DNA from: Tepidiforma bonchosmolovskayae
GTDB lineage: Bacteria > Chloroflexota > Dehalococcoidia > Tepidiformales > Tepidiformaceae
Direction: 5' to 3'
DNA: 64,000 nucleotides
Assembly: GCF_008838325.1 (NCBI RefSeq)
Contig: NZ_CP042829.1
Span: 248,001-312,000, forward strand
Each line of letters opens with the position of its first letter. The first letter of the stretch is position 1. Below the pieces are notes generated by a model. The model made no database searches. It was not told where the DNA came from and saw nothing but the letters and a program-made list of their open reading frames with translations. The position numbers were made by a program, and so were the translations under genes. This document shows positions 41,605-50,413 of the stretch, one piece after another.

Positions 41605-43275
41605 GCCGAGGAGTTCGTCGGCAGCAGCAAGATTGGCAGCAGTAACGCCGCCGAGCATGGCAGCAAGCTCGGCCCGGCGGGCCTCCCCGGCAACCTCGCG
41701 GACCTCGGACCAGGTGTGGCGCCCATCAGTCCGCTTCTCGACGACGAAGTGGCGGTCGGCGGCCGCAGCCACCTGGGGGAGGTGGGTGATACAGAGGACC
41801 TGGTGCCGCCCGGCGAGGCGTCGCAGGGCGCGCCCGACGACCGCGCCGGTCCGGCCGCCGACGCCTTCGTCGACTTCGTCAAGGACTTCGAGCCGGCCTT
41901 CGGTGGCCTGGCCGAGGGCTACCGTGAGGGCGAGGAGGAACCGGGACGTTTCGCCGCCGCTGGCGACTGCGCCGAGGGGCCGCGGGGGCTCGCCGGGGTT
42001 GAAGGAGGCGAGGAACTCGACCCGGTCGACGCCGGCCTCGGTGAAGGCGCGAGGGGCCGGTTCTGGAGAGGGCGCGGCGGCTTCGTCCGCGGCGCCGGTG
42101 ACCACCTCGTAGTCGGGGAGGGCGACGAGCGGCCCGGCCGGGTCGTCATCGCAGGCGAACGCGACGGTCAGGCGGGCGCCGCCCATGCCGAGGAGCTCCA
42201 GCTCGCCAGCGATGGCGCGGACGAGCGCGCCAGCGGCGGCCCTGCGGCGGGCCGAAAGGTCCGCGGCCTGGCGGCCGAGGGTCTCGAGGAGCCGAGATTC
42301 GGCGGCCTCGAGCTCTTCGAGCGAAGCGCCGGCCCCGGTGAGGTCGGCGAGCTGGCGGGCTGCGCTGTCGCGGTAGGCGAGAACGGCGTCGATCGTGTCG
42401 CCATACTTCCGCTGGAGCCGGGCGAGGAGGTCGAGGCGCTCGGTAACGGCGGCCAGACGCTCCGGGTCTTCGTCGAGCGCATCGCGGTAGGCGCGGAGGG
42501 CACGCCGGAGGTCGACGCTGGCGGTTTCAAGGATGCCGGCGAGGTCGGCGAGGTCGGCCGCGCCGGGGTCGCGGCCGGCGATAGCGCGCACGGCGGCGAG
42601 CGCCTCGCCGATTGACGGTTCATCAAGGGCGGCGAGTGCGCGCTCGGCTTCCTCGCGCAGGCGGGCAGCGTTGCCGAGGCGCGCCTGCTCGGCGCGGAGC
42701 GACTCGTCGTCGCCGGGGACGGGCGCTGCGGCGTCGATCTCGGCGACCTCGAAGGAGAGGCGCTCGATGAGCCGCTCACGCTCGCGGGCATCGGAGCGGA
42801 GGGAGGCGAGCTTTCGGCGGACCTCGCGGAGCTCGCGAACGGTGGAGGCGAGCGCGGTGCGGTCGGCCTGGAGGCCGGCGAACTCATCAAGCGCGGCAAG
42901 CTGGACCGCCGGCCGGAGGATGGCGAGCTGCTCGGACTGGCCGTGGATATCGAGGAAGCCCTCGGCGAGGGCGCGGACGTCTTCGAAGCGGGCAGGCTGG
43001 CCGTCGATGCGGTAGGTCGAGCGCCCGCCGAGCGTGAGTGTGCGTTCGATGACCGTGGGGCGTCCGAGGCGGAGCACGGCGCGGACGGTCGCGCGGTCGG
43101 CGCCGGCGGCGATAACCTCGCGGCCCATCCGCGCGCCGAAGGCGAAGGCGACGGCATCGACGACCAGCGACTTGCCGGCCCCGGTTTCGCCAGTGAAGAC
43201 GGTCAGCCCGGGGCCGAGGTCGACGGCGACGTTGCGGGCAACAGCGAAGGAGGTGATTTCGAGCCGTTCAAGCAC
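41587..43275 (-). CDS. recN: DNA repair ATPase RecN
   Basis: 562-residue SMC-like protein with GTG start at 43275. Walker A FTGETGAGKSLVVDA lies at about 29-43; long coiled-coil arms (about 150-370) flank a short hinge; C-terminal ASGGETSRFLLAL signature and LDEVDEGVGG Walker B complete the split ATPase. Functions in double-strand-break repair. Its start overlaps nadK by 8 bp; the order tlyA-nadK-recN is conserved across many bacteria. Confidence 0.93.
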   Translation of the reverse strand: MLERLEITSFAVARNVAVDLGPGLTVFTGETGAGKSLVVDAVAFAFGARMGREVIAAGADRATVRAVLRLGRPTVIERTLTLGGRSTYRIDGQPARFEDVRALAEGFLDIHGQSEQLAILRPAVQLAALDEFAGLQADRTALASTVRELREVRRKLASLRSDARERERLIERLSFEVAEIDAAAPVPGDDESLRAEQARLGNAARLREEAERALAALDEPSIGEALAAVRAIAGRDPGAADLADLAGILETASVDLRRALRAYRDALDEDPERLAAVTERLDLLARLQRKYGDTIDAVLAYRDSAARQLADLTGAGASLEELEAAESRLLETLGRQAADLSARRRAAAGALVRAIAGELELLGMGGARLTVAFACDDDPAGPLVALPDYEVVTGAADEAAAPSPEPAPRAFTEAGVDRVEFLASFNPGEPPRPLGAVASGGETSRFLLALTVALGQATEGRLEVLDEVDEGVGGRTGAVVGRALRRLAGRHQVLCITHLPQVAAAADRHFVVEKRTDGRHTWSEVREVAGEARRAELAAMLGGVTAANLAAADELLGSAAAS

Positions 43276-44122
43276 TGGGGTTCATGGTGCTGGAGAGCTG
43301 CATTTCGAGCTTTTCGGCGAGTTCGGCGTAGAAGCTGGAGGGCTCGCGGAAGCGCACGAAGCGGGTGACGTGCGGGCTCTGCCGGACGACGATGCGCACG
43401 CCAGCGGCGACCGGCTCGTCCTCCTGGCCGTCGATGCTGAGGATGGCGCCCTGTTCGCTGGTGACGGCCATCTCGATGGTTGAATCGGGCTGGAGGACGA
43501 GGGAGCGGCCGAGGGCGAGGTGGGCCGAGACGGGGGTGAGCACCAGGTGGTGCTCCGTCGGGGCAAGGATGGGACCGCCTGCGCTCAGCGAGTAGCCGGT
43601 GGAGCCCGTGGGCGTGGCGACGATGATGCCGTCGCAGCGGAAGATGGCGAGGCGGGCGCCGTCGATGTGCACGTCAACGTAGACCGGGCGCCCGGGCGAG
43701 CGGCGGCTGACGACGATGTCGTTCAGGCCATCGAAGGAGTGGAGGGCGGCGCCGTCGGCCATGACGTCGGCGTGGACCATGATGCGCTCTTCGAGGCGCC
43801 AGTCGGCAGCGACGACGCGTTCGATGGCGTTGAAGAAGTCGCGCGGGCTCATGTCGGTGAGGAAGCCGAGGCGGCCCATATTGACGCCGAGAATCGGCGT
43901 GGCGTGCGGGATGGCGATGCGGGCGGTGCGCAGGACAGTGCCGTCGCCGCCGACGCACACGATCAGGTCGGAGGCGGCGATGGCATCGGAGGGGGGCGGG
44001 CCCCAGGCATCGAAGACGGCGGCATCGATGCTGCGGCGGCCGAACTCCTGCGCAACCTGGCGGGCGAAGGCGAGCGCGCCTTCGCTCCGGGGTGCATGGA
44101 AGATCACGGCGCGGCGCAGCAT
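43268..44122 (-). CDS. nadK: NAD kinase
   Basis: 284 residues. GGDGTVLRTAR (about 58-68) is the diagnostic NAD kinase motif; NMGRLGFLTD (about 80-89) and TPTGSTGYSLSAGGP (about 171-185) complete the active site. Produces NADP+. ATG 44122 shares a base with the tlyA stop. A long frame upstream of it is antisense read-through. Confidence 0.94.
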   Translation of the reverse strand: MLRRAVIFHAPRSEGALAFARQVAQEFGRRSIDAAVFDAWGPPPSDAIAASDLIVCVGGDGTVLRTARIAIPHATPILGVNMGRLGFLTDMSPRDFFNAIERVVAADWRLEERIMVHADVMADGAALHSFDGLNDIVVSRRSPGRPVYVDVHIDGARLAIFRCDGIIVATPTGSTGYSLSAGGPILAPTEHHLVLTPVSAHLALGRSLVLQPDSTIEMAVTSEQGAILSIDGQEDEPVAAGVRIVVRQSPHVTRFVRFREPSSFYAELAEKLEMQLSSTMNPSA

Positions 44123-44859
44123 CAGGCGTCTCCGGCGGGCGGGGTGCGCAGCAGGACAAGGAATTCGGTGTTGCCGTCGCCCCCGCGGATGGGCGATGGA
44201 ATGATGCCACAGGTTGCCCAGCCGTGGGCGGCCACCCAGGCCAGGAAGCGCTCGCGGACGCGGTCGAGCACGGCCGGGTCGCGGATGACGCCGCCGGCGG
44301 GAACGTCTGCGGGGCCGGCTTCGAACTGGGGCTTGAGGAGGGCGATCACGGGGGTGCCCGACGGAACGCGCGCCGCCACTGAAGGGAGAACCTTTTCGAG
44401 GGAGATGAAGGAGAGGTCGGCGACGACCAGGTCGACTGGCGGGAGCGGCGGGAGGTCGCGCGCGTTCACGCCTTCGAGGAGGGTGACTCGCGGGTCTTCG
44501 CGGAGCCGCCGGTGGAGCTGACCGCGCCCGACATCGACGGCGATGACGCGGGCGGCGCCGTGCTGGAGGAGGCAGTCGGTGAAGCCGCCGGTCGAGGCGC
44601 CGAGGTCGAGGCAGGTGCAGCCGGAGGGGTCGATTCCGAATTCCCTTAGGGCTGCGTCGAGCTTGAGGCCGCCGCGGGAGACGTAGCGGAGCGGTTCGAC
44701 CACCTCGAGCGGCGCGGCAGGGTCGAGCGGTTCGGCGGGCTTGACGAGCGTGCGGGTGCCGGTGCGGACCTGGCCGGCCATGATGAGCTGGCGGGCCTGC
44801 TCGCGGGATTCGGCGAGGCCGCGCTGGACGAGGAGGAGGTCGGCACGGACGCGGGCCAT
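44122..44859 (-). CDS. tlyA: TlyA-family rRNA 2'-O-methyltransferase
   Basis: 245 residues: an S4 RNA-binding domain (about 3-62) and an FtsJ/RrmJ-like methyltransferase with LDLGASTGGFTD (about 85-96). The K-D-K-E catalytic tetrad is readable as Lys in GGLKLDAA, Asp in VADLSFIS, Lys in LLKPQFE and Glu in NTEFLVL. Orthologs methylate 16S C1409 and/or 23S C1920 and affect capreomycin sensitivity. First gene of tlyA-nadK-recN. Confidence 0.92.
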   Translation of the reverse strand: MARVRADLLLVQRGLAESREQARQLIMAGQVRTGTRTLVKPAEPLDPAAPLEVVEPLRYVSRGGLKLDAALREFGIDPSGCTCLDLGASTGGFTDCLLQHGAARVIAVDVGRGQLHRRLREDPRVTLLEGVNARDLPPLPPVDLVVADLSFISLEKVLPSVAARVPSGTPVIALLKPQFEAGPADVPAGGVIRDPAVLDRVRERFLAWVAAHGWATCGIIPSPIRGGDGNTEFLVLLRTPPAGDA

Positions 44860-44949
44860 GCCCAGAGGCTACACCGCGGCGGCGTGTACGGTGGGAGCGG
44901 GTTCCCGTAGAGTTGCCGGCACGAAGTTCGAACACGAGGTGAGGTTGCG

Positions 44950-46605
44950 ATGGCCGAGCTGACAGGGGCCCAGATCGTGGCGAAGGCGCTGAAGCAGCAG
45001 GGCGTGGAGTACATGTTCGGAGTAGTCGGCATCCCGGTGGTGCCGATCGCGGTCCATGCACAGCGCGAAGGCATCAAGTTCTTCGGGTTCCGGAACGAGC
45101 AGGCTGCGAGCTATGCGGCGGCGGCCATCGGCTACCTGACCGGGCGGCCAGGCGTCTGCCTCGCGGTGTCGGGGCCGGGGATGGTGCACGGCATCGCGGG
45201 GATGGCGAACGCCTGGGCGAACTGCTGGCCGATGATCCTGATCGGCGGGGCGAACGATTCGTACCAGAACGGGCAGGGCGCCTTCCAGGAGGCGCCGCAG
45301 ATCGAGACGGCGCGGCCGTACGCGAAGTACGCGGCCCGGCCGGACAGCACGCGCCGGATTCCGTTCTTCGTCGAGCAGGCAGTCCGCGCGACCATCTACG
45401 GACGGCCGGGCGCGGCGTACCTCGACCTGCCGGGGGACCTGATTACCGGGACCGTCGACGAGAGCGAGGTGCATTTCCCGCCGCGCTGCCCGGACCCGCC
45501 GCGGACCCTGGCGCCGTGGGAGAACATCGAGCGGGCGCTCGACGCGCTGAAGTCGGCCGAGCGGCCGCTGGTCATCGTGGGCAAGGGAGCGGCCTACGCG
45601 CGGGCCGAGGAGGAGGTGCGGACGTTCATCGATATGACGCAGCTACCGTTCCTGCCGACGCCGATGGGCAAGGGCGTGGTCCCGGACGACCACCCGCTAG
45701 CGATTTCGCCGGCGCGGTCGTTCGCACTGCAGAATGCCGACGTGGTGCTCCTGCTCGGTGCGCGGCTGAACTGGATCCTGCACTTCGGCCTGCCGCCACG
45801 ATTCGACCCAAAGGTGCGCGTCATCCAGGTCGACATCGCTGCGGAGGAGATCGGGAATAACGTACCGGCGGAGGTTGCGCTGGTCGGCGATGCGAAGGCG
45901 ATTGTGGAGCAGATGAACGAGGCGCTGAGCCGAGCGCCGTGGCAGTACCCGGCGGAGACCACATGGTGGACCGGCCTGCGGAAGAAGATCGAGGAGAACG
46001 CGGCCACGGTGGCGGAGATGATGGCCGACGAATCGGTGCCGATGGGGTACTACCGGGTGTACCGGGATATCCGCGAGTACATCCCGCGCGATGCAATCAT
46101 CGTGAACGAGGGCGCGAGCACGATGGACATCGGGCGGACGCTGATGCCGAACTTCTTCCCGCGGCACCGGCTGGATGCCGGGTCATTCGGGACGATGGGC
46201 GTCGGGCTCGGGCAGGCGATTGCCGCTGCAGCGGTCCATCCCGACAAGCGGGTGTTCTGCATCGAAGGCGACTCGGCGTTCGGCTTCAGCGGGATGGAGG
46301 TTGAGACGGCGGCGCGTTACGGGCTGAACAACATTGTGTTCATCATTATCAACAACAACGGCATCGGCGGCGGGCCGGACGAGCTCGACCCGACGCGGGT
46401 GCCGCCGAGCGCGTATACGCCGAACGCCCATTACGAAAAGATGGCCGAGATCTACGGGGGTAAGGGCTTTTTCGTTACCCAGCCCTCGGAGCTCCGGCCT
46501 GCGCTGGAGGCCGCGCTCGCCTGCGACAAGCCGGCAATTGTGAACATCATGATCAGCGCGCGGAGCCAGCGGAAGCCGCAGCAGTTCGCGTGGCTGACCC
46601 GGTAG
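44950..46605 (+). CDS. thiamine-diphosphate enzyme, oxalyl-CoA decarboxylase / 2-hydroxyacyl-CoA lyase type
   Basis: 551 residues. N-terminal PYR domain with GVVGIPV and catalytic Glu in FRNEQAASYAAAA (about 45-57), a central domain with VGKGAAYARAEEEV, and a C-terminal PP domain with GDSAFGFSGMEVET (about 440-453) and NNNGIGGG, the ThDP/Mg motif. Similarity to E. coli Oxc extends across the chain from memory (GVVGIPV, GKGAAY, INEGAxTxD-type segments). It could decarboxylate oxalyl-CoA or cleave 2-hydroxyacyl-CoA. Followed 7 bp later by the M3 peptidase. Confidence 0.85.
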   Translation: MAELTGAQIVAKALKQQGVEYMFGVVGIPVVPIAVHAQREGIKFFGFRNEQAASYAAAAIGYLTGRPGVCLAVSGPGMVHGIAGMANAWANCWPMILIGGANDSYQNGQGAFQEAPQIETARPYAKYAARPDSTRRIPFFVEQAVRATIYGRPGAAYLDLPGDLITGTVDESEVHFPPRCPDPPRTLAPWENIERALDALKSAERPLVIVGKGAAYARAEEEVRTFIDMTQLPFLPTPMGKGVVPDDHPLAISPARSFALQNADVVLLLGARLNWILHFGLPPRFDPKVRVIQVDIAAEEIGNNVPAEVALVGDAKAIVEQMNEALSRAPWQYPAETTWWTGLRKKIEENAATVAEMMADESVPMGYYRVYRDIREYIPRDAIIVNEGASTMDIGRTLMPNFFPRHRLDAGSFGTMGVGLGQAIAAAAVHPDKRVFCIEGDSAFGFSGMEVETAARYGLNNIVFIIINNNGIGGGPDELDPTRVPPSAYTPNAHYEKMAEIYGGKGFFVTQPSELRPALEAALACDKPAIVNIMISARSQRKPQQFAWLTR

Positions 46606-46612
46606 GACAGCG

Positions 46613-48589
46613 ATGGGAAGCGACCTCGACCTCGTGGACTGGGAGCGGCTGACACCGGAGGAGCTGGGAGCAGCCTGCCAGCAGGCGATTGACGCCTGCG
46701 AAGCGGGGGTCGGCGACATCGTCCGACTCGGGCCGGGCGAGCGCACCTATGCCAACACGATGCTGGCGCTCGAAGACGCCGTCGAACCGGTCTCGCTGGC
46801 GTCCGGTGCGTATGCATTCCTCGCGTACGTTTCGGCCGACGACGGCCTGCGGGCGGCGGCGCGCGGGTGGGACGAACGGCTCGACCGGTACCTCGTCGGG
46901 CTCGCCTTCCGGGAAGACCTTTACGAGGCGGTCCGCCAGTTCGCGGAGAGCGACGGGGCGAAATCGCTGACGGGCGAGGACGCACGGTACCTCGCGTTCG
47001 AGCTGCGCGACTACCGGCGGAACGGCTTCGGGCTGCCGAAGGAGCAGCGGGAGCGGGTCCGGGCGCTGATGGACGAGCTGGCGGTCCTCGGCATCCAGTT
47101 CCGGAACAACATCGACGATTACGACGACGGCATCGAAGTGACGCGGGAGCAGCTCGCGGGCATGCCGGAGGCGTGGATCGAAAGGCTCCGGACGGTGGAG
47201 CGGGACGGGGTTGTGTACTACCGGGTTTCGCTGGACTACCCGGAGATTCAGCCGTTCATGGCGAACTGCCCGGACAGCGAGCTGCGGAGGCAGCTCTTCG
47301 AGAAGGACCAGCGGAAGGGCGGGCGCCAAAACGTCGAGCTGCTGGAGCGGGCGCTCCGCCTGCGCCAGGAGGCGGCGGAGCTGCTGGGCTATGCCTCATG
47401 GGCCGACTACCGGACGGAGACGCGGATGGCCGGCACCCGGCAGGCGGTGGAGGAGTTTCTCGCGGACCTGCGCGCGAAGGTGGCGGTAAAGGCGGAGCGC
47501 GACCTCGCGGAGATGCGGGCGTTCGCGAAGGAGCGGACGGGCTCGGACCGGGTCGAGATTTGGGACTGGCGGTACTGGCACAACGAACAGCTGAAGGCCC
47601 GGTACGCGGTCGACGACTTCGAGGTCGCGCAGTACTTCCCGCTTGATGCCGTGATCGACGGGCTGTTCGGGGTGTACCAGCAGGTACTCGGCGTGCGGTT
47701 TGCGGAGAACACAACGGCGCCGCGCTGGCACCCGGACGTGCGGGCGTTCGACATCAGCGACGCGGAGGGCGGGCCGCCGTTTGCGCGGTTCTACATGGAC
47801 CTGTTCCCGCGGCCGAACAAGTACGGGCATGCGGCGGCATTTACCCTGCGGCGGGGCCGGCGACTGCGGGACGGGAGCTACCAGAAGCCGGTCAGCGCGA
47901 TTGTGGCGAACTTCACGAAGCCATCGGCGACGCAGCCGTCCCTGTTGCGGCACAGCGAGGTGGTCACGTTCTTCCACGAGTTCGGGCACATCATGCACCA
48001 GACGCTCACGCGGGCCGAGCGGGCGCGGTTCAGCGGGACGCAGACGGAGCGGGATTTCGTCGAGGCCCCGAGCCAGATGCTGGAGCACTGGTGCTGGGAG
48101 CCGGAGGTGCTGGCCTCGTTTTCGCGGCACTGGCAGACGGGCGAGCCTCTCCCACGGCACCTGGTCGACGCCATGGTGGCCGCGAAGAACCTGAACAGCG
48201 GGATTATGACGCTCCGGCAGATCTTTTTCGCCACGCTCGACCTGCGGTACCACTCGCCGGGGTTCGATGGCGACTCGACGAAGCTGGTGGAGGAGCTGCA
48301 CCCGATTACGGGATTCCCGTACACGCCGGGGACGCACTTCCAGTCGGGGTTCGGGCACCTGTTCGGCTACGACGCGGGGTACTACGGCTACCTCTGGTCG
48401 CATGTGTTCGGCGACGACATGTACACGCTGTTCGAGGCGGCAGGCCCGTTGAGCGCCGAGGTCGGAAGGCGGTACCGGAGGACGATCCTCGAACGCGGCG
48501 GCTCGGTGGACGGGCAGGAGCTCGTACGGGAGTTCCTCGGGCGTGAGCCGAGCAACGAGGCGTTCCTGCGGGGACTCGGACTCACGTGA
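46613..48589 (+). CDS. M3-family oligopeptidase (thimet/neurolysin-like)
   Basis: 658-residue zinc peptidase without signal peptide, so cytosolic. HEFGHIMH (about 456-463) supplies two His ligands and the catalytic Glu; the third ligand Glu is in DFVEAPSQMLEHW. The C-terminal YDAGYYGYLWSHVFGDDMY segment is characteristic of M3 enzymes with the Tyr that stabilises the transition state. Degrades short peptides. Co-directional with, and 7 bp after, the ThDP enzyme, though no metabolic link is evident. Confidence 0.93.
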   Translation: MGSDLDLVDWERLTPEELGAACQQAIDACEAGVGDIVRLGPGERTYANTMLALEDAVEPVSLASGAYAFLAYVSADDGLRAAARGWDERLDRYLVGLAFREDLYEAVRQFAESDGAKSLTGEDARYLAFELRDYRRNGFGLPKEQRERVRALMDELAVLGIQFRNNIDDYDDGIEVTREQLAGMPEAWIERLRTVERDGVVYYRVSLDYPEIQPFMANCPDSELRRQLFEKDQRKGGRQNVELLERALRLRQEAAELLGYASWADYRTETRMAGTRQAVEEFLADLRAKVAVKAERDLAEMRAFAKERTGSDRVEIWDWRYWHNEQLKARYAVDDFEVAQYFPLDAVIDGLFGVYQQVLGVRFAENTTAPRWHPDVRAFDISDAEGGPPFARFYMDLFPRPNKYGHAAAFTLRRGRRLRDGSYQKPVSAIVANFTKPSATQPSLLRHSEVVTFFHEFGHIMHQTLTRAERARFSGTQTERDFVEAPSQMLEHWCWEPEVLASFSRHWQTGEPLPRHLVDAMVAAKNLNSGIMTLRQIFFATLDLRYHSPGFDGDSTKLVEELHPITGFPYTPGTHFQSGFGHLFGYDAGYYGYLWSHVFGDDMYTLFEAAGPLSAEVGRRYRRTILERGGSVDGQELVREFLGREPSNEAFLRGLGLT

Positions 48590-48614
48590 GCGGGCGCCGG
48601 GGCGGAGGCCCGGG

Positions 48615-48751
48615 CGGCAGCGCAAAGAGGGGGCGAAGGCGGCAAACGTCAGCGACCGGCGCCGCGCCCGGGCGACAAGCGCGAGAATGACCGCGGGCGG
48701 CAGAAGGTAGGCGGCGAAGCCGATGTAGAAGAGCGTTTCTTCCGGGCTCAC
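48615..48751 (-). other. possible coupled single-span membrane protein, end not defined
   Basis: GTG at 48751 overlaps the stop of the preceding cytochrome-like gene as GTGA and opens with VSPEETLFYIGFAAYLLPP, then a hydrophobic helix and a basic RARRRS stop-transfer. The frame has no stop until 47396, running antisense through the whole 3' part of the M3 peptidase. Either a short gene whose end is altered or chance read-through; only the first 45 codons look natural. Confidence 0.25.
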
Positions 48752-49395
48752 TGCATGTGCTGGCGCGGAACGTGGCGGGCGCGGTGGGCGGCGACCCAGT
48801 CGCGGGCGAGGAAGCGGAGGTAGGCCGCGCCGAGGAGCGAGCCGACCGAAGCAGTGTAGACGACGTGGGTGACCCAGTGTTCGGTGTCGCTGCCCGCGGC
48901 GACGCCGGGGGCGAGCCCGAGCGCGAACGCGGCGTAGCCGAAGCGGTGAAGGCGTTGCCAGACCGTCCGCGGGATTAAGCCTGCGAGCCAGGTCGAGAGC
49001 ACGACCGCGGCTAAGAGCCAAGCTGCGATGACGCCCGCCGCAACCGCGACCGGGCGGTAGGGCGCGGTGAGGGGTACAAGAGCATCCCATGGGGCGAAGC
49101 CGATGTACGGGTCGAGGACGAGGGCGCCGGCGTGGGCAACGGTGTAGGCGAGCCCGAGCGACCCGGCCACGCGATGCAGTTCGAGGGCCGGGACCCGGCC
49201 TTCAATCCCGGGGTGGTACCTCAGACTCACGCCGATGCCGGTGAAGACGGCAGCCCAGAGCAACACGAAGGCGGCCCAGGCGGAGGCCCGGGCGGCATCC
49301 CAGGTCGTGGTCTCGCTGCCGAACCCGGCCTCGCGGGCCAGGAACACCGCAGCAGCGAGAACGACTGCCAGCGTGACGGTTATCCAGCGCGTCAT
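48748..49395 (-). CDS. ferric-reductase-like transmembrane cytochrome b protein (copy B)
   Basis: 215 residues, about six spans, ferric reductase-like/MsrQ-type fold. Candidate haem ligands are His74 (LELHRVAG), His88 (VAHAG) and His150 (RLHRFGY). At the fourth position, equivalent to His164 of copy A, it has Pro163 (LAPGVAAGSD). It is a paralogue of the gene at 49778, sharing the pattern ELHRV, DP-I-F-P, LTAPYRP, LHR, AAGSDT. Its ATG overlaps the upstream linker-protein stop by 1 bp. Confidence 0.8.
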   Translation of the reverse strand: MTRWITVTLAVVLAAAVFLAREAGFGSETTTWDAARASAWAAFVLLWAAVFTGIGVSLRYHPGIEGRVPALELHRVAGSLGLAYTVAHAGALVLDPYIGFAPWDALVPLTAPYRPVAVAAGVIAAWLLAAVVLSTWLAGLIPRTVWQRLHRFGYAAFALGLAPGVAAGSDTEHWVTHVVYTASVGSLLGAAYLRFLARDWVAAHRARHVPRQHMQ

Positions 49396-49694
49396 CAGCT
49401 CGATCTCGACCGACGTGTTGGGGCGGCGGTCGGCGTCGCGTCGGCGCCGCCCGACGGCGGGGTAGTCCCGGCGGCGAGCGGGGTCGGCGACGGCGTGGAC
49501 GCCGCAGGGCCGCCGGGGACAGCGGTGGCTGCGGTCGGGGGAGGGCCCGGGTCTTCGTTCTTGCCGGTCTCACCGGTCCAGGTGCCGTATGCGGCCCAGC
49601 CGATTGCGAACGCAGCGACCGAAAGAGCGGAAGCGGTGAGGGTCAGCCAGCTCTGGTGTTCGCGTGCGAAGGGGGGCGAGCGGCGATTTGGCAT
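49395..49694 (-). CDS. single-span membrane protein with Pro/Ala/Thr-rich tail (linker B)
   Basis: 99 residues from ATG 49694 (MPNRRSPPF); an upstream ATG at 49715 would add seven. One membrane span (about 18-40) is followed by about 60 residues of low-complexity Pro/Thr/Ala/Gly, likely extracytoplasmic and disordered. Same plan as the protein at 50410. It precedes a ferric-reductase-like gene with a 1-bp overlap, so the pair forms one module. Confidence 0.6.
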   Translation of the reverse strand: MPNRRSPPFAREHQSWLTLTASALSVAAFAIGWAAYGTWTGETGKNEDPGPPPTAATAVPGGPAASTPSPTPLAAGTTPPSGGADATPTAAPTRRSRSS

Positions 49695-49777
49695 GGGAAG
49701 ATGGTAGCGGCGCAAGGTCTCTGGCCGAACGGCCAGGCGGGGCAGAAAGGACCGCCGTTCGTCGGGAGCCTCGCCGG

Positions 49778-50413
49778 TCAGCGGCCGGCAACAGCGGCGG
49801 CGCCCTCAGGCCGGATGCGGCCCGGCAGCCGAAGCATGAGCATCCCGGCGATGCAACCCGCGCTCAGTCCGTACCAGGCGAGGAAGAGCGGTCGGCCGGT
49901 ATCGCTGCCGGCGGCCATCGCGTGGAGGAGAGCGAGGAGGTACCCCGGGAATGCCAGGCGGTGAAGATTGAGCCAGGTGGCGTAGAGGAAGCGCCCGGCA
50001 AACGCGGTCGTGAGCGTGACGATGCCCAGGGCCCAGGCAGCGAGGGCACCGGCGAAGAGCGCGAGCGGCCGGTAGGGTGCGGTGAGGCCGGTGACGATAT
50101 CGAGCGGGCCGAAGCGTATCCAGGGGTCGACGAGGACGGCGGCAAGGTGCCCGGCGAGGAAAGCTGCGGCCAGGACGCCGGTGACGCGGTGCAGCTCAAA
50201 AAGCCCGGACTGCCTGAGCCCGGGGGCGCCGAGGCGCAGGTAGAAGGCCATCCCGGAGAGAGCGGAAAGCCAGAAGAGCACGTAGGTGACTATCCCGGCG
50301 GCGCGGAGCAGGTGCCAGGTTTGCGCCGAGGACGCAGCCGGGCCATAGCGGGTGAGCGCAACCGCTGCGAGCAGTGCGGCGACGGCGTACGCGCCGAGCT
50401 TCCAGGAGGTCAT
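49778..50413 (-). CDS. ferric-reductase-like transmembrane cytochrome b protein (copy A)
   Basis: 211 residues from ATG 50413; the frame upstream is unrelated. About six spans. Four candidate haem ligands: His75 (FELHRVTG), His89 (LAGHLA), His151 (NLHRLAF) and His164 (LLHAMAAGSD). The layout matches ferric reductase-like/YedZ-MsrQ membrane proteins that pass electrons from quinol or flavin across the membrane. No msrP or FAD/NAD domain gene adjoins. The ATG overlaps the stop of the upstream linker gene. Confidence 0.82.
   Translation of the reverse strand: MTSWKLGAYAVAALLAAVALTRYGPAASSAQTWHLLRAAGIVTYVLFWLSALSGMAFYLRLGAPGLRQSGLFELHRVTGVLAAAFLAGHLAAVLVDPWIRFGPLDIVTGLTAPYRPLALFAGALAAWALGIVTLTTAFAGRFLYATWLNLHRLAFPGYLLALLHAMAAGSDTGRPLFLAWYGLSAGCIAGMLMLRLPGRIRPEGAAAVAGR

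Noticed and set aside
43268-45061. 597-codon reading of nadK
   Set aside because: The first 313 codons are antisense to tlyA and its upstream region; NAD kinase homology begins at 44122.
47396-49090. Very long minus-strand frame (564 codons) opposite the M3 peptidase
   Set aside because: It is antisense to a fully supported peptidase and Arg/Pro-rich; only its segment near 48700 looks protein-like.
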